From assembly GCF_036785885.1 (NCBI RefSeq), contig NC_092329.1:4092001-4156000 (forward strand): 64,000 nt of DNA, written 5' to 3'. The notes below the pieces were generated by a model. It saw only the letters and a program-made list of their open reading frames with translations. It ran no database searches and had not been told where the DNA came from. How positions within the stretch are numbered: position 1 is the stretch's first letter; every line of letters begins with the position of its first letter. Below, piece after piece: positions 37,041-49,238 of this stretch. The DNA is from Coffea arabica (Eukaryota > Streptophyta > Magnoliopsida > Gentianales > Rubiaceae). Made by a program: the position numbers and the translations under genes.

Positions 37041-40000
37041 ATGTCCCAAAGCTTCCATCAAGGAATCTACAGCTTCTCAAATGGATATGAAAGATCTCCG
37101 ACCACGACGAAGCAAGGGATGGAGTGGATCAGCCAAAGAGTGCAAAACTTTGAGCTGCAGCAGCAGCAGCAAGTGCAAACTGAGGTTAATTCTGGAGAGC
37201 CACCGGTTTATGATGATACCGGAGGTGGGATGTTGACAGAGATGATAGATTTCTCTCGGGGACGCGGTAAATCAGCTAATCATTTACTGCTAGATGGTCA
37301 GATCCCCTCCAGTTATAGATGGTCTCAAAAACAGCAACTACCACTGACGGTGGTAAACGAAGCTGAGGTGAGTAAAAACTAGTACTACTTTTTTTTAATG
37401 ATGTAAGAAAAGCAATACGACTAATTATACTAATGATTCTTGAACAGTGTTACAGTGCTTTTCTTATTTTTACCAATTTTCATGCAGCTTCTGCTCATGA
37501 ACCCGCTTCATGTTAAAGCATCTTCTTCTTCTCCAACTAGTACATCTTCGCTCCACATGTCGGTTCCAAACTCCTCCGACTCTCATCATCCTAGCCTTCA
37601 TCTTCAAGAGTATCATTTGGAAAATCCTTCTCAATTTTCTTGGGTTCGCGTTAACGGTAACGAAGTTGATGATGATAATACCAAAATCGGAAGGGCCATG
37701 GAGGCTCAAGGGCTTTCATTGTCATTATCTTCTTCGATGCCAAACTTGGAAGCAGCCAAATTCCAAGAACTGAGACCAGGAGATGGTGGGGTGTACTTCT
37801 TTGATCAAGGAGTAGGGCCCCCAATGAATTTCAGTGGATTCAAGAATCAAGAACCTAATCCAAATATACTAGGTAATATTGTTACGGATTATTCTAGTCA
37901 AGTTCACGTTGGACTTCCAGCTTCTTCAAGAATCGGGAATGTCTTGAGGAATCCCAGGTACTTGAGGGCTGCCCAGGAATTGCTGGAAGAATTCTGCTGT
38001 GTTGGGAAGGGAAATTTGAAGAGCCCGAAAAGTGAAAACCCTAGGACCATTTCTATTGTTGAGAATGCTAGTGGAGGGGCAGTTTCATCAGCTAGCTCCA
38101 AGGACCGCCCGCCTTTATCAGCTGCTGAAAAGACGGAGTACCAAAGGAAGAAGGTCAAGCTCTTGTCCATGCTTGATGAGGCATGTATCCAATTCTCTCT
38201 CTTTCTCCTCTTTTTACAACATGGTAGCATTGAGGAATTTTTGGTAGGAATAGTTAATTTCCTGAACTTTTTGACCACTTCTCTCCTGGCATGCAATAAG
38301 AAATCCGGCCGACAGACTCAGGTTGAGATTGAGATTCTTCTTTGAACTAAACTAAGTGTTTGCTTTACCAAGCCAGCTGGAGATTAAAATTTACTAGTAT
38401 AGCACAATCCAAGTGTTATCATTTCTGTATATTCTTTCACTTGAACGTCTGACAGGATACCATCTTGGGGTACATGTCGAGGAAGGAGCGACATGCCTCC
38501 ATTATAGGTTCAATCTTGGATCTATCATGAAGGCTAAGCAAAAGATTCATCCGTACTAACAAATATGTTTTGCTCAAAGAGCTTGGATTTCAAACATTTT
38601 GGGACCATGTCTTTTTCATGTTACTGTATGATTTTAAACATTTCTTTAATATAATTGAGTTGTACCATTGACACAAGGCATCTTAATTATCAGAAGCTTC
38701 GATTAAAAAATTCCCAAGAAGGTCAGAATAAAGCCTAATGTTACGCTGAAACTTTCAAAGAAATGGACCTTCCAACTCCTCCAATAATCTTCCCAGCCAT
38801 ACAAAATGCTTACCCATGATGATATGAATTTTGAATTGGTTAATGAATGATTAAGTCCTCTACTGAAGTTTGCATTAGGATATTGATATCCTTAATTATT
38901 AAGTACTCTACTGAAGCTTGCATTAGGAAATTGATATCCTAATTAATAAGTGCAGTTGATACTCCACTTTCTTCCGGGAGCAAAAGAAAGTGTTTTTGTT
39001 GCTAACAAAGGCTCGTAATTGAAGCCTAAGTGTCTGTTAATGACTTGGCGTTACATGTAAAGCTTCGCGTGCCATACAATTATTTAGTGCCATTTTTTCT
39101 TTTTTTAACTTTAATATTCAGTCAAGTTTCAATTGTTGATGACCATGTTACAAAATGTATCCGTTTGCTTATTAATCAGGTGGATGCAAGGTACACACAT
39201 TATTGTGAACAAATGCAAGCTATTGTCCACTCATTTGACTCGGTGATTGGATATGGGGCGGCAGCTCCATACACAAACCTTGCTCAGAAGGCAATGTCAA
39301 GGCATTTCCGGAGCATAAAGGATGCAATATTGGGTCAGGTGAAGGTTACATGCGAACTTCTTGGAGACAAAGATGTGAATGGTACAATAGGCTTGACCAA
39401 AGGAGAGACCCCAAGACTTCGGTGGCTTGAGCAAAAGTTTAGGCAGCAGAAAGCCCTTCATCAATTAGGAATGCTTGATCCCGAGACTTGGAGGCCCCAG
39501 AGAGGCTTGCCTGAACGATCTGTTAACATACTGAGGGCCTGGCTTTTTGAGCATTTTCTTCACCCGTACATCTCTCTCTCTCTCTCAGTTTTAACAGCCT
39601 TTACTTTTACCCTTTCATTTTGTTGATTTTTGGTTGAAAGTTTTAGTCATAAAGATCACGACATCCTTTTGTTTTGCTTTCGTGCAATGAGGAAAGGAAA
39701 GATTGTCTGGTCTTAGAAAGTCTTTTGTTAATGGAATCTTGTTTGTATTTGATAATTTAAGGAGTCACGAAATCCAGTGCAAGAATTGTTGGGTTGTGAT
39801 GATTGTTGTGGGATTTTGAATGATAAGTCCTGAATTGGGTTCTGATGTTGTCTCTCTGCAGGTACCCGAGTGATGCAGACAAACATTTGTTATCTCGACA
39901 GACTGGTTTATCGAAAAATCAGGTACTCACTCGCACCTTTCTAGACCACGAAAACTGATGTGTCATAATATGCCTTAGAAGTTAAAAATCCATCTTCATC

Positions 40001-43000
40001 TTCAATGGCCACATCATATTTTAGGAGCATCAACTTTGCTTGAAACATGAAGGGTTAGCAGTACTTTATATGCTGTCCCAAATTTGGTGAAGAGACCGAA
40101 ACTGAAGAAAGTTGAGACATTTACGAGACAATTACATCGCTCTCGTACTAAAACAAAATCTAAAAGTTTACAATTATATCAAACGTTTTCTGCCCATCGT
40201 GAGTTCTCAGATGAATATATGATGAACAACTTTTTTTTTTAAAAAAAAAAAAAATTTTAGTAACAAGAGATTCTCTACAACTAGCTAGACAATAGGAACC
40301 ATAGATAGAAAGAACTATGAGTTTTAGTCTTACAACGACCATGCTTCTTTTTCTTCGTCTAAAAATGTTGTGGCTCAATTTATTTCCATAATAATTAGCA
40401 AGAAAGATTTTAAGAATTTTTTACATTACTTGTATAAGTGCACTACTTCAATAGAATATCTGCGCCCGGGCAGCGTGCAGAACATGTTGTCCTAGGTGTA
40501 TATTTTGCCTAAGATTCCACGAAAAGAAATTAACAATATGCATTAGTTTACAAGATTCATGCAGATTAAAATAGACAAGTATATGGATATAAAAATTGCA
40601 GACAAATTCAATTTATGCATACAACTGCAGATATTCACGATGCATATATGCGTACATATGTGTGTAAAGACTATAGGTATATGCACCAACACCAATGTTG
40701 CATATATGGTCATACGATAAAAAGGAAAATGAAAAGATATTGGATTGTGCTAAAGTTGTTCTAAACTACATCCATACGTATATCGTCTCTACTTATAGTT
40801 TTAAGAGACTTAATCTTTCAACAAAAAAAAAAAAAAAAAAAAGCAAATAGATCAACTATTTAGATATTCGTGTTGCAAATTTGATTCTATGTTCATCCCA
40901 GACAATTGTCGTGTCTAAATTCACCTTTGGTTCACTACGGTTTGGTAAATTACTATCATATTTCTCAAGTGTCTGATGATGCACTAAACGGCTATCATTC
41001 CAAATCATGCCTGCCAGAAATAGACATCTCCATCACCTATATGATTAATTATTGGGATACTTTTAAAAACCTCTTCCAAGGTTTCTAATACTTTCATTGT
41101 GCTCCATCGAAATTTAGAAATTACACCTACCTCAAAAGTCCAACTAAAATGATAATATTAACCTTACTATTTTAATAACACTCTCTTGTTGGGTATGTAT
41201 ATAGAAAGAATGGGATTTATAATTATATTTTTTTTCCTTTTCTCTTCTTATTTGTCTTTTTTTTATATATATTTTGCGAGTAAAACTATAGAACTCTAAA
41301 CTATAAGTACGGACTATAATTGCTATCATTATCAAATGTTGAAGTAGTGATCGATCTTTTTTTTTTTTTTGTGACAACTTTGAATATGATCCAATGTTTT
41401 TTTTATTGATTTTTTCTCTTTGTATCAAAAGCAACAATGACTTAGAAAGAAACTATTTAAAACTACTACTAAGCTATGATAGTTCCAACAAATCAAAAAT
41501 CCGCAAACTCTAAAAGAATTATGGTAATACTTTCTTGTCCAACTTAGAAGGAATGTGTATCAAGATTAAAATACCATGTACAGTAACTTATCATAGTGAT
41601 AAAACTATTGTAATAATTGCTTATTCAATAATAAATATAGGTATTGAAAACTTGACGCTTTTCTTTATATTTTTACTATATATTTTTACAATTGTTTAGG
41701 AAAGTAATGTAAACTGAGGGCATTTTAGGGTGTTCATTTAAAATTTTGACCAAATCTATGATTTTGTTCCCACAAGTGTAATTTTTAAATTTTCAAGGGA
41801 TCTCAATGAAATTATCACAAAACTTAGTGAGGTTTATGAAATTATCCCTTAATTATTAGATTCAATATTTGCCAGAATTCAACATGAATATTTATATGGG
41901 AGATTCCAAGATGTTTTTGGAAATTCATATGTGCATGAACATTTTAATACAGAAAACTTTTTATTAGGTGAAACTTTATTTTATTGATCAACAGCAAGAA
42001 AAGTGATTATAGAAAGAAAAATACACAGGGCCCCAAATTCAACTCACAAAATTATTACAACAAAACTAGGGAAGACCTATATTTATATGGCAAACATAAG
42101 AATAGTTTTTCATTTTTTTCAACCATACCTTATCAATTCTAGCAAAGAAAGGATGGAAATGTTATGTTCAATTGTTTGGCCCAACATAAGAGAAGTTAAA
42201 CCTGTCAGAAGTAATTAAATCTGTAAAAGTAAGCGTTCTTGAAATAACTGTGAGTCTAAGATTTCGTAGGATGCAAACTTGGAAATTGCTTCAAGTCTTA
42301 CATGAAATACTTGAACATTGGTTCCTGCGGGAATAAAGATATTGATGCCTACCGGCAAAAGAAAATGAATGCATATATGCATTTTGTACAGTAATTTTGG
42401 ATTTATTAATAGATTAGTAGTATTTAGTTCTGATCGATCAAAAACAGATCTCCATCTCCACTTTTACCCCAAAATTGACAAAATAAAACAAATTACATAT
42501 GCTAATCAGTAGAGGTTGTCAACATGTATCCAATCATAGCACTGGCGTCAGTCTTTTACAATGAAATAAAAATTCGCCAAAAAAATTGAGTAAGTACAAC
42601 AATATGTACTACTTTCCCTAAATGGCTGAATATAGGGGTTATTCTTCATATGGGCTTACTCCTTTTGGACTGCAAAAATGCATGCATGTTACTATGATTT
42701 TCTAGGGTCAATTACTACCAGAAATGTTAAATGATATTTCAAGAATACTACGTGGTGATGACAAGTTAAACTCATGAAATCAATTATTACTTTTTGAAAA
42801 CTCCCAAAAATATATTAACCGACTCTGGTGCAGTGAATTCAAATGGCGCAGTAAAAAAGATTCAAACAACATGCATGTAAAGGTAGACCGAAGCAGCAAT
42901 GATTTTAAGCAAAAAGAAACTAATTTACACTCCTCTATTTAAACAGAATAAATTGTACAATCTTTAGCAGTTATGCTACAATATTGTCTTAATGCATAAA

Positions 43001-43992
43001 GAAAAATATAGGTTCAGTATGAAGATGCATGAAATTTTGGCTCTCGCTTTTAATTTCTAAGGACCACTGTGTGTGTGTGTGTGTGTAACACTTTCCCTTT
43101 ACCGAAAGACATTCTTGCTGCAATAGACAAATATATAAAATCTGTCACCTGCATATGTACGCATTGCTTCTGTGAAATCAATGAATGATGCAATAAATGC
43201 ATGCTCTTTATAACTCATCAACTTAACTCTCTGTATGCATGATACCTAATAAATTCCAAAAAAAAACAAAAAATCCAGGTTTCGAATTGGTTCATCAATG
43301 CAAGGGTGAGACTGTGGAAGCCCATGGTGGAAGATATATACAAAGAAGAGACCAAAGATGAGGAGCAGAAAAAAGTGACAACAGTAAATCATCATGCAGC
43401 CAATGAATTAGCCAAATCAGTTGATTCAGTGGATGAGGAGGACCACCACAACCAAAACCAAAGCCAAAACCAAAACCAAAACCAAAACCAAAACCACAAC
43501 ATAGTCTCTGCACAAACTCCAATGACCAACAGTAAAACAACAACAGCAACAACAATATTATCCTCATCAATCACAACTATGACATTGGTAGACGGGCGAA
43601 GATCCGAAATCAATGCTGTAGAAAAAGACCCTTCAAAGAACACCATCAATAATGGACAGTACACCTTGGGAAACCAAGCAATTCTTCAAGGTACCCCCTC
43701 AACTACAACTCCAACCTCCCTGATCTCATCACCCACATTTGGTCATCATCATGGTCAAACCTTGCCTACATATGGTTGTTTTATGGCCATCCCTGATGAG
43801 GCTCATGTAGGCATGCATGGTAATGCTACTTCCCGTGCAACAAATAACATTAATACATCCGGATCCCTTGTTGGGATGGGGAGCACTAGTCAGGCCGGGG
43901 ATGTTTCCCTGACTCTGGGACTTCGGCACCCCTCATCAAATTTGCCAAGAAAGAGGACTGAGTTCTCTTTAAGAGACTTTGGGGCATTTTGA
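37041..43992 (+). CDS. BLH3: BEL1-like homeodomain transcription factor (BLH3 type), 5 exons
   Basis: Exons 37041-37367, 37488-38180, 39180-39565, 39862-39922 and 43279-43992 join in phase to 2181 nt, 726 residues. The SKY region lies at about 257-285 ([17 protein letters not shown]), the BELL domain at about 315-395 ([20 protein letters not shown] onward) and the TALE homeodomain at about 449-511, with helix 3 [15 protein letters not shown]. The tail has a Q/N tract (545-563), SAQTPMT, and ends [10 protein letters not shown]...FSLRDFGAF, matching Arabidopsis BLH3 or its close paralogue BLH10. BELL factors pair with KNOX proteins and act in the nucleus on meristem, flowering and leaf patterning. 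Intron 2 begins GC (GAG|GCATGT) rather than GT; phase and the BELL sequence allow no other border. Intron 4 is 3356 bp and splits the homeodomain before helix 3. Subfamily is fairly sure, exact orthologue less so. Confidence 0.93.
38181..39179 (+). other. GC-AG intron 2 of the BEL1-like gene
   Basis: The exon ends ...ATG CTT GAT GAG and the intron starts GCATGTATCC; the acceptor is TTAATCAG. A GT four bases further on would break the frame. The joined product [18 protein letters not shown] is the conserved BELL sequence. Confidence 0.85.
43447..43502 (+). repeat. AACCAA hexamer repeat encoding the Q/N tract
   Basis: Roughly eight near-perfect AACCAA units in the last BLH3 exon encode alternating Asn and Gln. 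Such in-frame hexamers are prone to length change between alleles. Confidence 0.85.
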
Positions 43993-44477
43993 GTGAATGA
44001 AATTATTGATATATGACATATATATATAGTTTCGTAGTAGAAAAATCATAAGAATGTATGAGTGGAAGATATTAGTGCATACATAAACTATATAGTTTCT
44101 ATTTAGCTGTTTGAAAACGTAAAGTTGGTTGCAATTGTATAAAGGAGTGGTATATGGGTTGTTTTTTTTCCCCTTTTATGAAATTTGTTTGGGAGAATTT
44201 TCATCATTACTAGAAAAAATGAGTAGCTCTTTTTTGTTTTTGTGCGCTTTTCGCTCTTATAATTTGCTGGAACATATTTTGGTTAATGACTATCATCCAT
44301 CACTCCCAGGTTAGCTTCGAATGCAATTAGTGAACTGAATTGTCATGTATATTAAATTAAATAACTTAGTGACATATCTTCGTTGTCCATTATAAGGAGG
44401 ACACTTGTTCGTATACAGCCAGTAAACACAGTATGTCGGATGTGGACAACATTGAATTCTGGTAATAAGCTATCCAT

Positions 44478-44485
<8 letters not shown>

Positions 44486-44529
<44 letters not shown>
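44486..44529. repeat. (AT)22 microsatellite
   Basis: Uninterrupted AT run of about 44 bp, followed by further TATA-rich sequence. Confidence 0.92.
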
Positions 44530-44531
<2 letters not shown>

Positions 44532-45729
44532 GTGTATATATGTATATATTAGACAGATAGATATATGCCCACGTGTGGTTAATTTGTTTGCCAAGATCCT
44601 TGATCGATCTCTAGTTGTTTTAATATAAGAGAGTGACGTGCATCAATAATGTGAACAGAAATCTCAAGTCCACAAGCTGTTAATTCAGAAAATGAATAAG
44701 TAGAGAAAGGGAGAGAAAATGGCTCCTTTATGGAGAAAGATTGGAGGGACTTACAATTATTACTCATAAGAACACTAGCTACCATCGCAATAATTTTGAA
44801 TTTGGTTCATTCGGGTCCCTAACTATCTAAGGTCACACTTGATTACACATGTAATCACTTACTAAATTAGCTAATTCTTCATGGTTTATGCTTCTATTGA
44901 ATATGCTGTGTCATGTCTAAAAGACTCCATTTTGTGATAACTTTGCAGTCGTCACTGAGAAATATTATCACTAATGACTAATTTTTATAGTGAATTGTGC
45001 AAAACGGAGTGTCATGTGACCTAAAATTAAGGAGTTCATACACGCAATATTTACTTTTTCTCCAACGAGGCCACTGCCTTTCTTCTCTAATTAAAGAGGA
45101 TAACATTAATTTTGAACTTTATCAAATGTGGACATGTTTTCTGTTTAATCAAAAGGAAAAAAAAAGAAAAGAAAACACCTATCCAGCACATTTCTTACGA
45201 GTTTCTAAGAATAGCTCCATATACACTGTATAGGATGCTGAGGTCTCCCAGAAATTTAGGATGCTTTTATCATGAAACTTTTAAGTGACACGAACATGAA
45301 GTCAGATGCAGATGCAAATGCACTATTTGAAGATAAAGTAGTCATTAACTTGAGGAGCACAATCACTAACCTGGTACTGTTTGTTTCTGGCAACTAGCAC
45401 AGCTTTTGTTAATATTTACACTGAAAGCATGCTAATAGTACTAATGTCCATGGTCCCCACTCAAAAGACGCATGATTGATGGTTCTTGATGTTTAACTTT
45501 TATTTCTCAACGCTTGAAAATGTCAGATTTAGTTGGTCTCCAGTGAATCCTATTACTACCAATAGTAGTTATGTGTCTGGTAGTACAATTTTTTGAGAGA
45601 AATTTGTGAAAAATCCAGCATCAACAAGTTATTACAGCAATAAATTACAAACAATGGATGTGCTTTGAACTTCTACATTTCTTGCCAAAAGAAGAAGAAG
45701 AAATCAAGTGAAGCAACTAACTGATTTTC

Positions 45730-45940
45730 GACAACATAAGGTGATTTAGTCGATAAAGAAGGGCTACTTTCTCACAAAAAATCGTGTGCTCGAATTTTAC
45801 CACCAATGTGAGACAGTGTTGGTGGGTGATCCACAAGAACCCCTCTAAATGAAGTATAATTTCAAGACATGCCTTGATCCATGGTTGTGATTGAAACTGA
45901 ATCCATCCAAACTCTTTCGTATAAAAAAAAAAAAAAAAAA
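45730..45940 (+). mobile_element. tRNA-derived SINE, copy 1
   Basis: The head resembles a polymerase III promoter: GATTTAGTCGATAAAG as A box, then GTGCTCGAATTTTACC as B box about 30 bp later. The body runs to CTTTCGTAT followed by a run of about 20 A. Flanks AACTGATTTTC (45719-45729) and AACTGAGTTCC (45941-45951) look like an imperfect target-site duplication. A diverged inverted copy exists at 57711-57984, which supports a real family. Confidence 0.72.
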
Positions 45941-46115
45941 AACTGAGTTCCCTTCTTTTACCAGCATTACTGTAATAAGTTCTAAAAAATGGACTACATA
46001 AGCTCATAAACTGAGCATATACAGTTGCATTTGCATTAGTTAGTACAAAGTAATCATGCAATATGTTACGTCAGATTCTGGACAAAATGAATAGAAAATT
46101 TTGGAATTGAGCAGC

Positions 46116-49100
46116 TCATTGCTCCATCCTTGGGTGGGATGACTGCCTGTTCACATTTAAGCAGATATGGGCTTTCACGGGTTTATGATCAGAACTGCTG
46201 ATGGTATCCATAGAATCATAGCAATGCAATGTTGCCTTTATGTGGTCATGATCGCCAATCTTGAACAATATGCGATCTGTCCACGCTGGAACCCGAACCT
46301 GCAATGCACCAAGACACAGCCAAACTTATCAGTCAATGCAGGTCTTTGTTAATTCATGATTGATTAACTTTAACTAGGAGCGTAGGAGGAGTGAGTATAA
46401 TAAATACGCACCTTGTAACTAGTGTCGTAATTGCTGCTTCCTATATTGTACTTGTATGTTGGTTTAAACGATAATGTTCCTTCTCGAAATCCATTAAAAA
46501 TTTGCCCTCTTTCAGCTTCTTGCAGAAGTTGGTCCTTGCTAGTCAGCAGCTGCAGTCCAGGTTGCAAAAGTTTAGGACAAACCTTAAATTTATGCTTAAT
46601 ACTTCGGTACCATAAAGTGTTGAGGGACAAATTAAATTAAAGTCCCTTGCTGGGTTGCTAAAAAGTTGCACAAAGTTGATAATGCTCCATTCTGTCTTAA
46701 ATGGATTGGAGTTGGACACTCGGTTTCTCTTTCTCTTATGAGGATCAGGAATAGAAAAACAATCTTTACCGGACACAAAAACAGATATTAATCTTGAAGC
46801 CAGATGGTAAAGCAATCTCTATATATGAGAGAGAGAAACTGTATATTGTAGGACTTCTTCACTTACTTCATGAAGGTTTTCGTGTATCAAATCTCTAGCC
46901 GGAAATGTATTAATTCCTTCAAGTCTATAGTTGAAATCTCCCAACCATACGGTGAGTTGGGCGGGTGTGGCATTGGAGAAGATGGAGCGTGATATGTGCC
47001 TGAACTGGTCGTTTCTCTCTTCCACATTGCCAACATGTGCTGCATGTGTTGTTAAAGTAGCCAAAATCCAATACACAAATGGTTAGTGATGATGAATGCA
47101 CGCATTTTAGAGACTAAATTAATTTGCTTTTAGACGCTCCACCATCTTTGTCAACTAAAATAATCAAGAATATGCTCCTGTATATAATATATATATATAT
47201 ATATGTACTTAACTTTTAAGATGGCAAAGTACACTTAACTTTTAATTAATATGGTTTTACTGCCAGTGTGGCTCAAATATTCAGAAATCAATTTCTCTGG
47301 TTTTCTGAATTAAGAATGTATATGATATACAGATTAATCTTTCCTATACTGACAATTTATACACTGTCAGCGTTGGATAAATGACAACTATACAAAATTT
47401 AAATTGAGATTTAACTTTTGTACACATGTCATGAATCCAACAGTTACGGCGTGTATATATATTAAATTCATTCCAATGCTATAAGTCTACCGGACTGTAA
47501 TTAATGTATGACATTACAATGAAAAATTCGAAGACGAATCAAGGAAGATAACACAGCAGCCCAATTTCAACCAAACATTGATGCGGAGTTGGCCACATAG
47601 TGTTTGAGAGAAGTTTCAACGTCTGTGGACCAATTGATGACATTTTTGAGCTGTGAACTCTGCAGACTCTTTGGTGTGAATATGGGCACTAAATGTCCAA
47701 CCTTACAACCACAGCAAGACCAATTATTGCATCATGGATTTGGACCAGAGGCCTGTGATACATTGTGCTAGACTACGTGGAGGGAGGGAGGCATTTATGT
47801 ACTTTTGTACTATTTCTTTTTCTTTGTTGAAATTAGAGAAGAATAGTGAAGTTTCACCATGAGTAGAATAGTCCAGTCCACTGATTGATGTTACTTACCA
47901 GCAAGATGGCAAGAAACAAACAGCATTTGTATTCCCTTGTACTTAATTCTGATAGCAACAGCTCCTTTCTTTCTCCCAATCAGCCCTCCAAGCCCACCAA
48001 CAGGCTGCTTATCCACCTTTATTCCTACGAATCAATGAACATCGCAAAAGATTAGAATATAAGATTGTGTTATGCTAAATAAGGCAGCCGAAGTTGATTT
48101 TGAAATTTGATCTTGAAATTCACTGGAGGCAAAGTACAACGCACCTCTTACAAACTGCTGAGAATGTTTCGGTCCAAATACGAACAGCTGCAGTGATTGC
48201 ATTATAGCTTCCCCCAGAAGGCTTCAGGAATCAATCAATTGGAGAAGCAAATGTTAGAATCTACATATCTCTCAAAGTTAAAGGGAAAGAGAAAGTTTTT
48301 TTTTTTTTTTTGAATCTTTAATCATACTTATGATACAAAATAACTTCAAATTATTAGCATGTATAACAAATTTAAAAACCCAAGTAAAACTTGGTATAGC
48401 TAAAACAACAAAATTTATCTTCATTATTAGGCATATGGTTTTATGTGGTTGGAAAGGTGTGAATATTAGAATCTGGTTTTTCTTCAAGTGGGAAGCTTCA
48501 TACTTTTTCCAAATTATGCTAGGTCACAATCATGGTGTGGCCGGCTCTATCAAATTATGGCCAAGGATCCCTCAAAAATTATGGTCCAGGTTGCTCCCGG
48601 AAAAGTAGTAATAGCAATCTACCACTGCTATCAAAAAAGAACAATTAAAGAACCTCAAATGACAACAATTCAGGCATAAACATGAGGAAACATATATACG
48701 AAAGAAAAAAAGCAAAACAAACCCTTAAGAATTAAAGAATTTAAGAAAGATTGACGTGAAGATAATTAATATCCCAGGAATTTCTTACATATGAGTATCA
48801 GCTAAGACATTCTTCAATAGTTGGGCAATGTTCTCCCGAGGCACCTCTTGCAGACCAATCACAAGAAGATCCAGCTTCCGAATTTTACCAACCAGCTTGT
48901 TTATATCTTCTGAGGATACCTTTTCATCAATGAATACTAATCATAGTTAGTTATTAGAAGTTAAAACGTGGAAGAAGAGAAGAGGAGGAGGGGGGGGGGG
49001 GGGGGCGGGGGAATGAGACTCTTGAGTTGATTACCTGTCCATTCATATTCCAAGTCACTATGCAAAGGCAAACGTCAGAATGGCCGGAGAACTCACAGCA

Positions 49101-49238
49101 ATTGCCGGTATCCACAGTTCTGACGCCTTCATGAGTCCTGTCATCGCTGTCAATTATACTCGCCGCTGTTTTCTGCTTGATCATCTTCTTCGTTTTTCTG
49201 CTTAGTCTTGTACAGAAAATACCGCAGAGCCCTTCCAT
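46116..49238 (-). CDS. IP5P11: Type I inositol polyphosphate 5-phosphatase (At5PTase11-like), 7 exons
   Basis: Minus-strand exons 49035-49238, 48789-48919, 48145-48221, 47899-48024, 46867-47039, 46412-46549 and 46116-46298 join to 1032 nt, 343 residues, GT-AG and in phase throughout. Catalytic motifs are in the family order: TWNMNGQ (62-68), GLQEVP with E93, LTVWLGDFNYR with D214 and N216, PAWTDRIL (287-294) and SSDHKPV (318-324). Segment LLTSKDQLLQEAERGQIF, then FKPTYKYNIGSS, follows Arabidopsis At5PTase11 (At1g47510, recalled as 334 residues). These enzymes remove the 5-phosphate of phosphoinositides (At5PTase11 acts on lipid substrates) and damp inositide signalling. There are no WD40 repeats, as expected for this short type. 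Intron 1 holds a C16 run on the coding strand close to the donor. Confidence 0.95.
47336..47475. mobile_element. MITE remnant in intron 4 of the 5-phosphatase gene
   Basis: The segment starts CTATACTGACAATTTATACACTGTCAG and continues with GTTGGATAAATGACAACTAT, later CATGTCATGAATCCAACAGT in inverse relation to it. This is the layout of a common dicot MITE type that I recall, with decayed ends. No clean duplication seen. Confidence 0.4.
48990..49011. repeat. G16-C-G5 homopolymer tract in intron 1 of the 5-phosphatase gene
   Basis: Sixteen G, one C, five G on the plus strand. On the transcript this is a C run 24-45 nt downstream of the exon 1 donor. Confidence 0.9.

Larger units (their letters stand above)
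43993..46115. other. Convergent region between BLH3 and the 5-phosphatase gene
   Basis: No supported gene. It contains the BLH3 3' side, a long (TA)n microsatellite at 44486-44529 and a tRNA-derived SINE at 45730-45940. Confidence 0.6.

Noticed and set aside
37904-38296. 130-codon minus-strand frame opposite BLH3 exon 2
   Set aside because: A shadow of the strong plus-strand coding sequence.
43295-43664. Minus-strand frames with GFGFGFGF or WFWFWFW runs
   Set aside because: Antisense readings of the AACCAA hexamer repeat in BLH3.
44460-44580. Frames of alternating Ile-Tyr
   Set aside because: Translation of the AT microsatellite.
45730-45800. Possible tRNA gene
   Set aside because: A and B boxes are present but there is no acceptor-stem pairing or anticodon arm, and the poly(A) tail and second copy point to a SINE.
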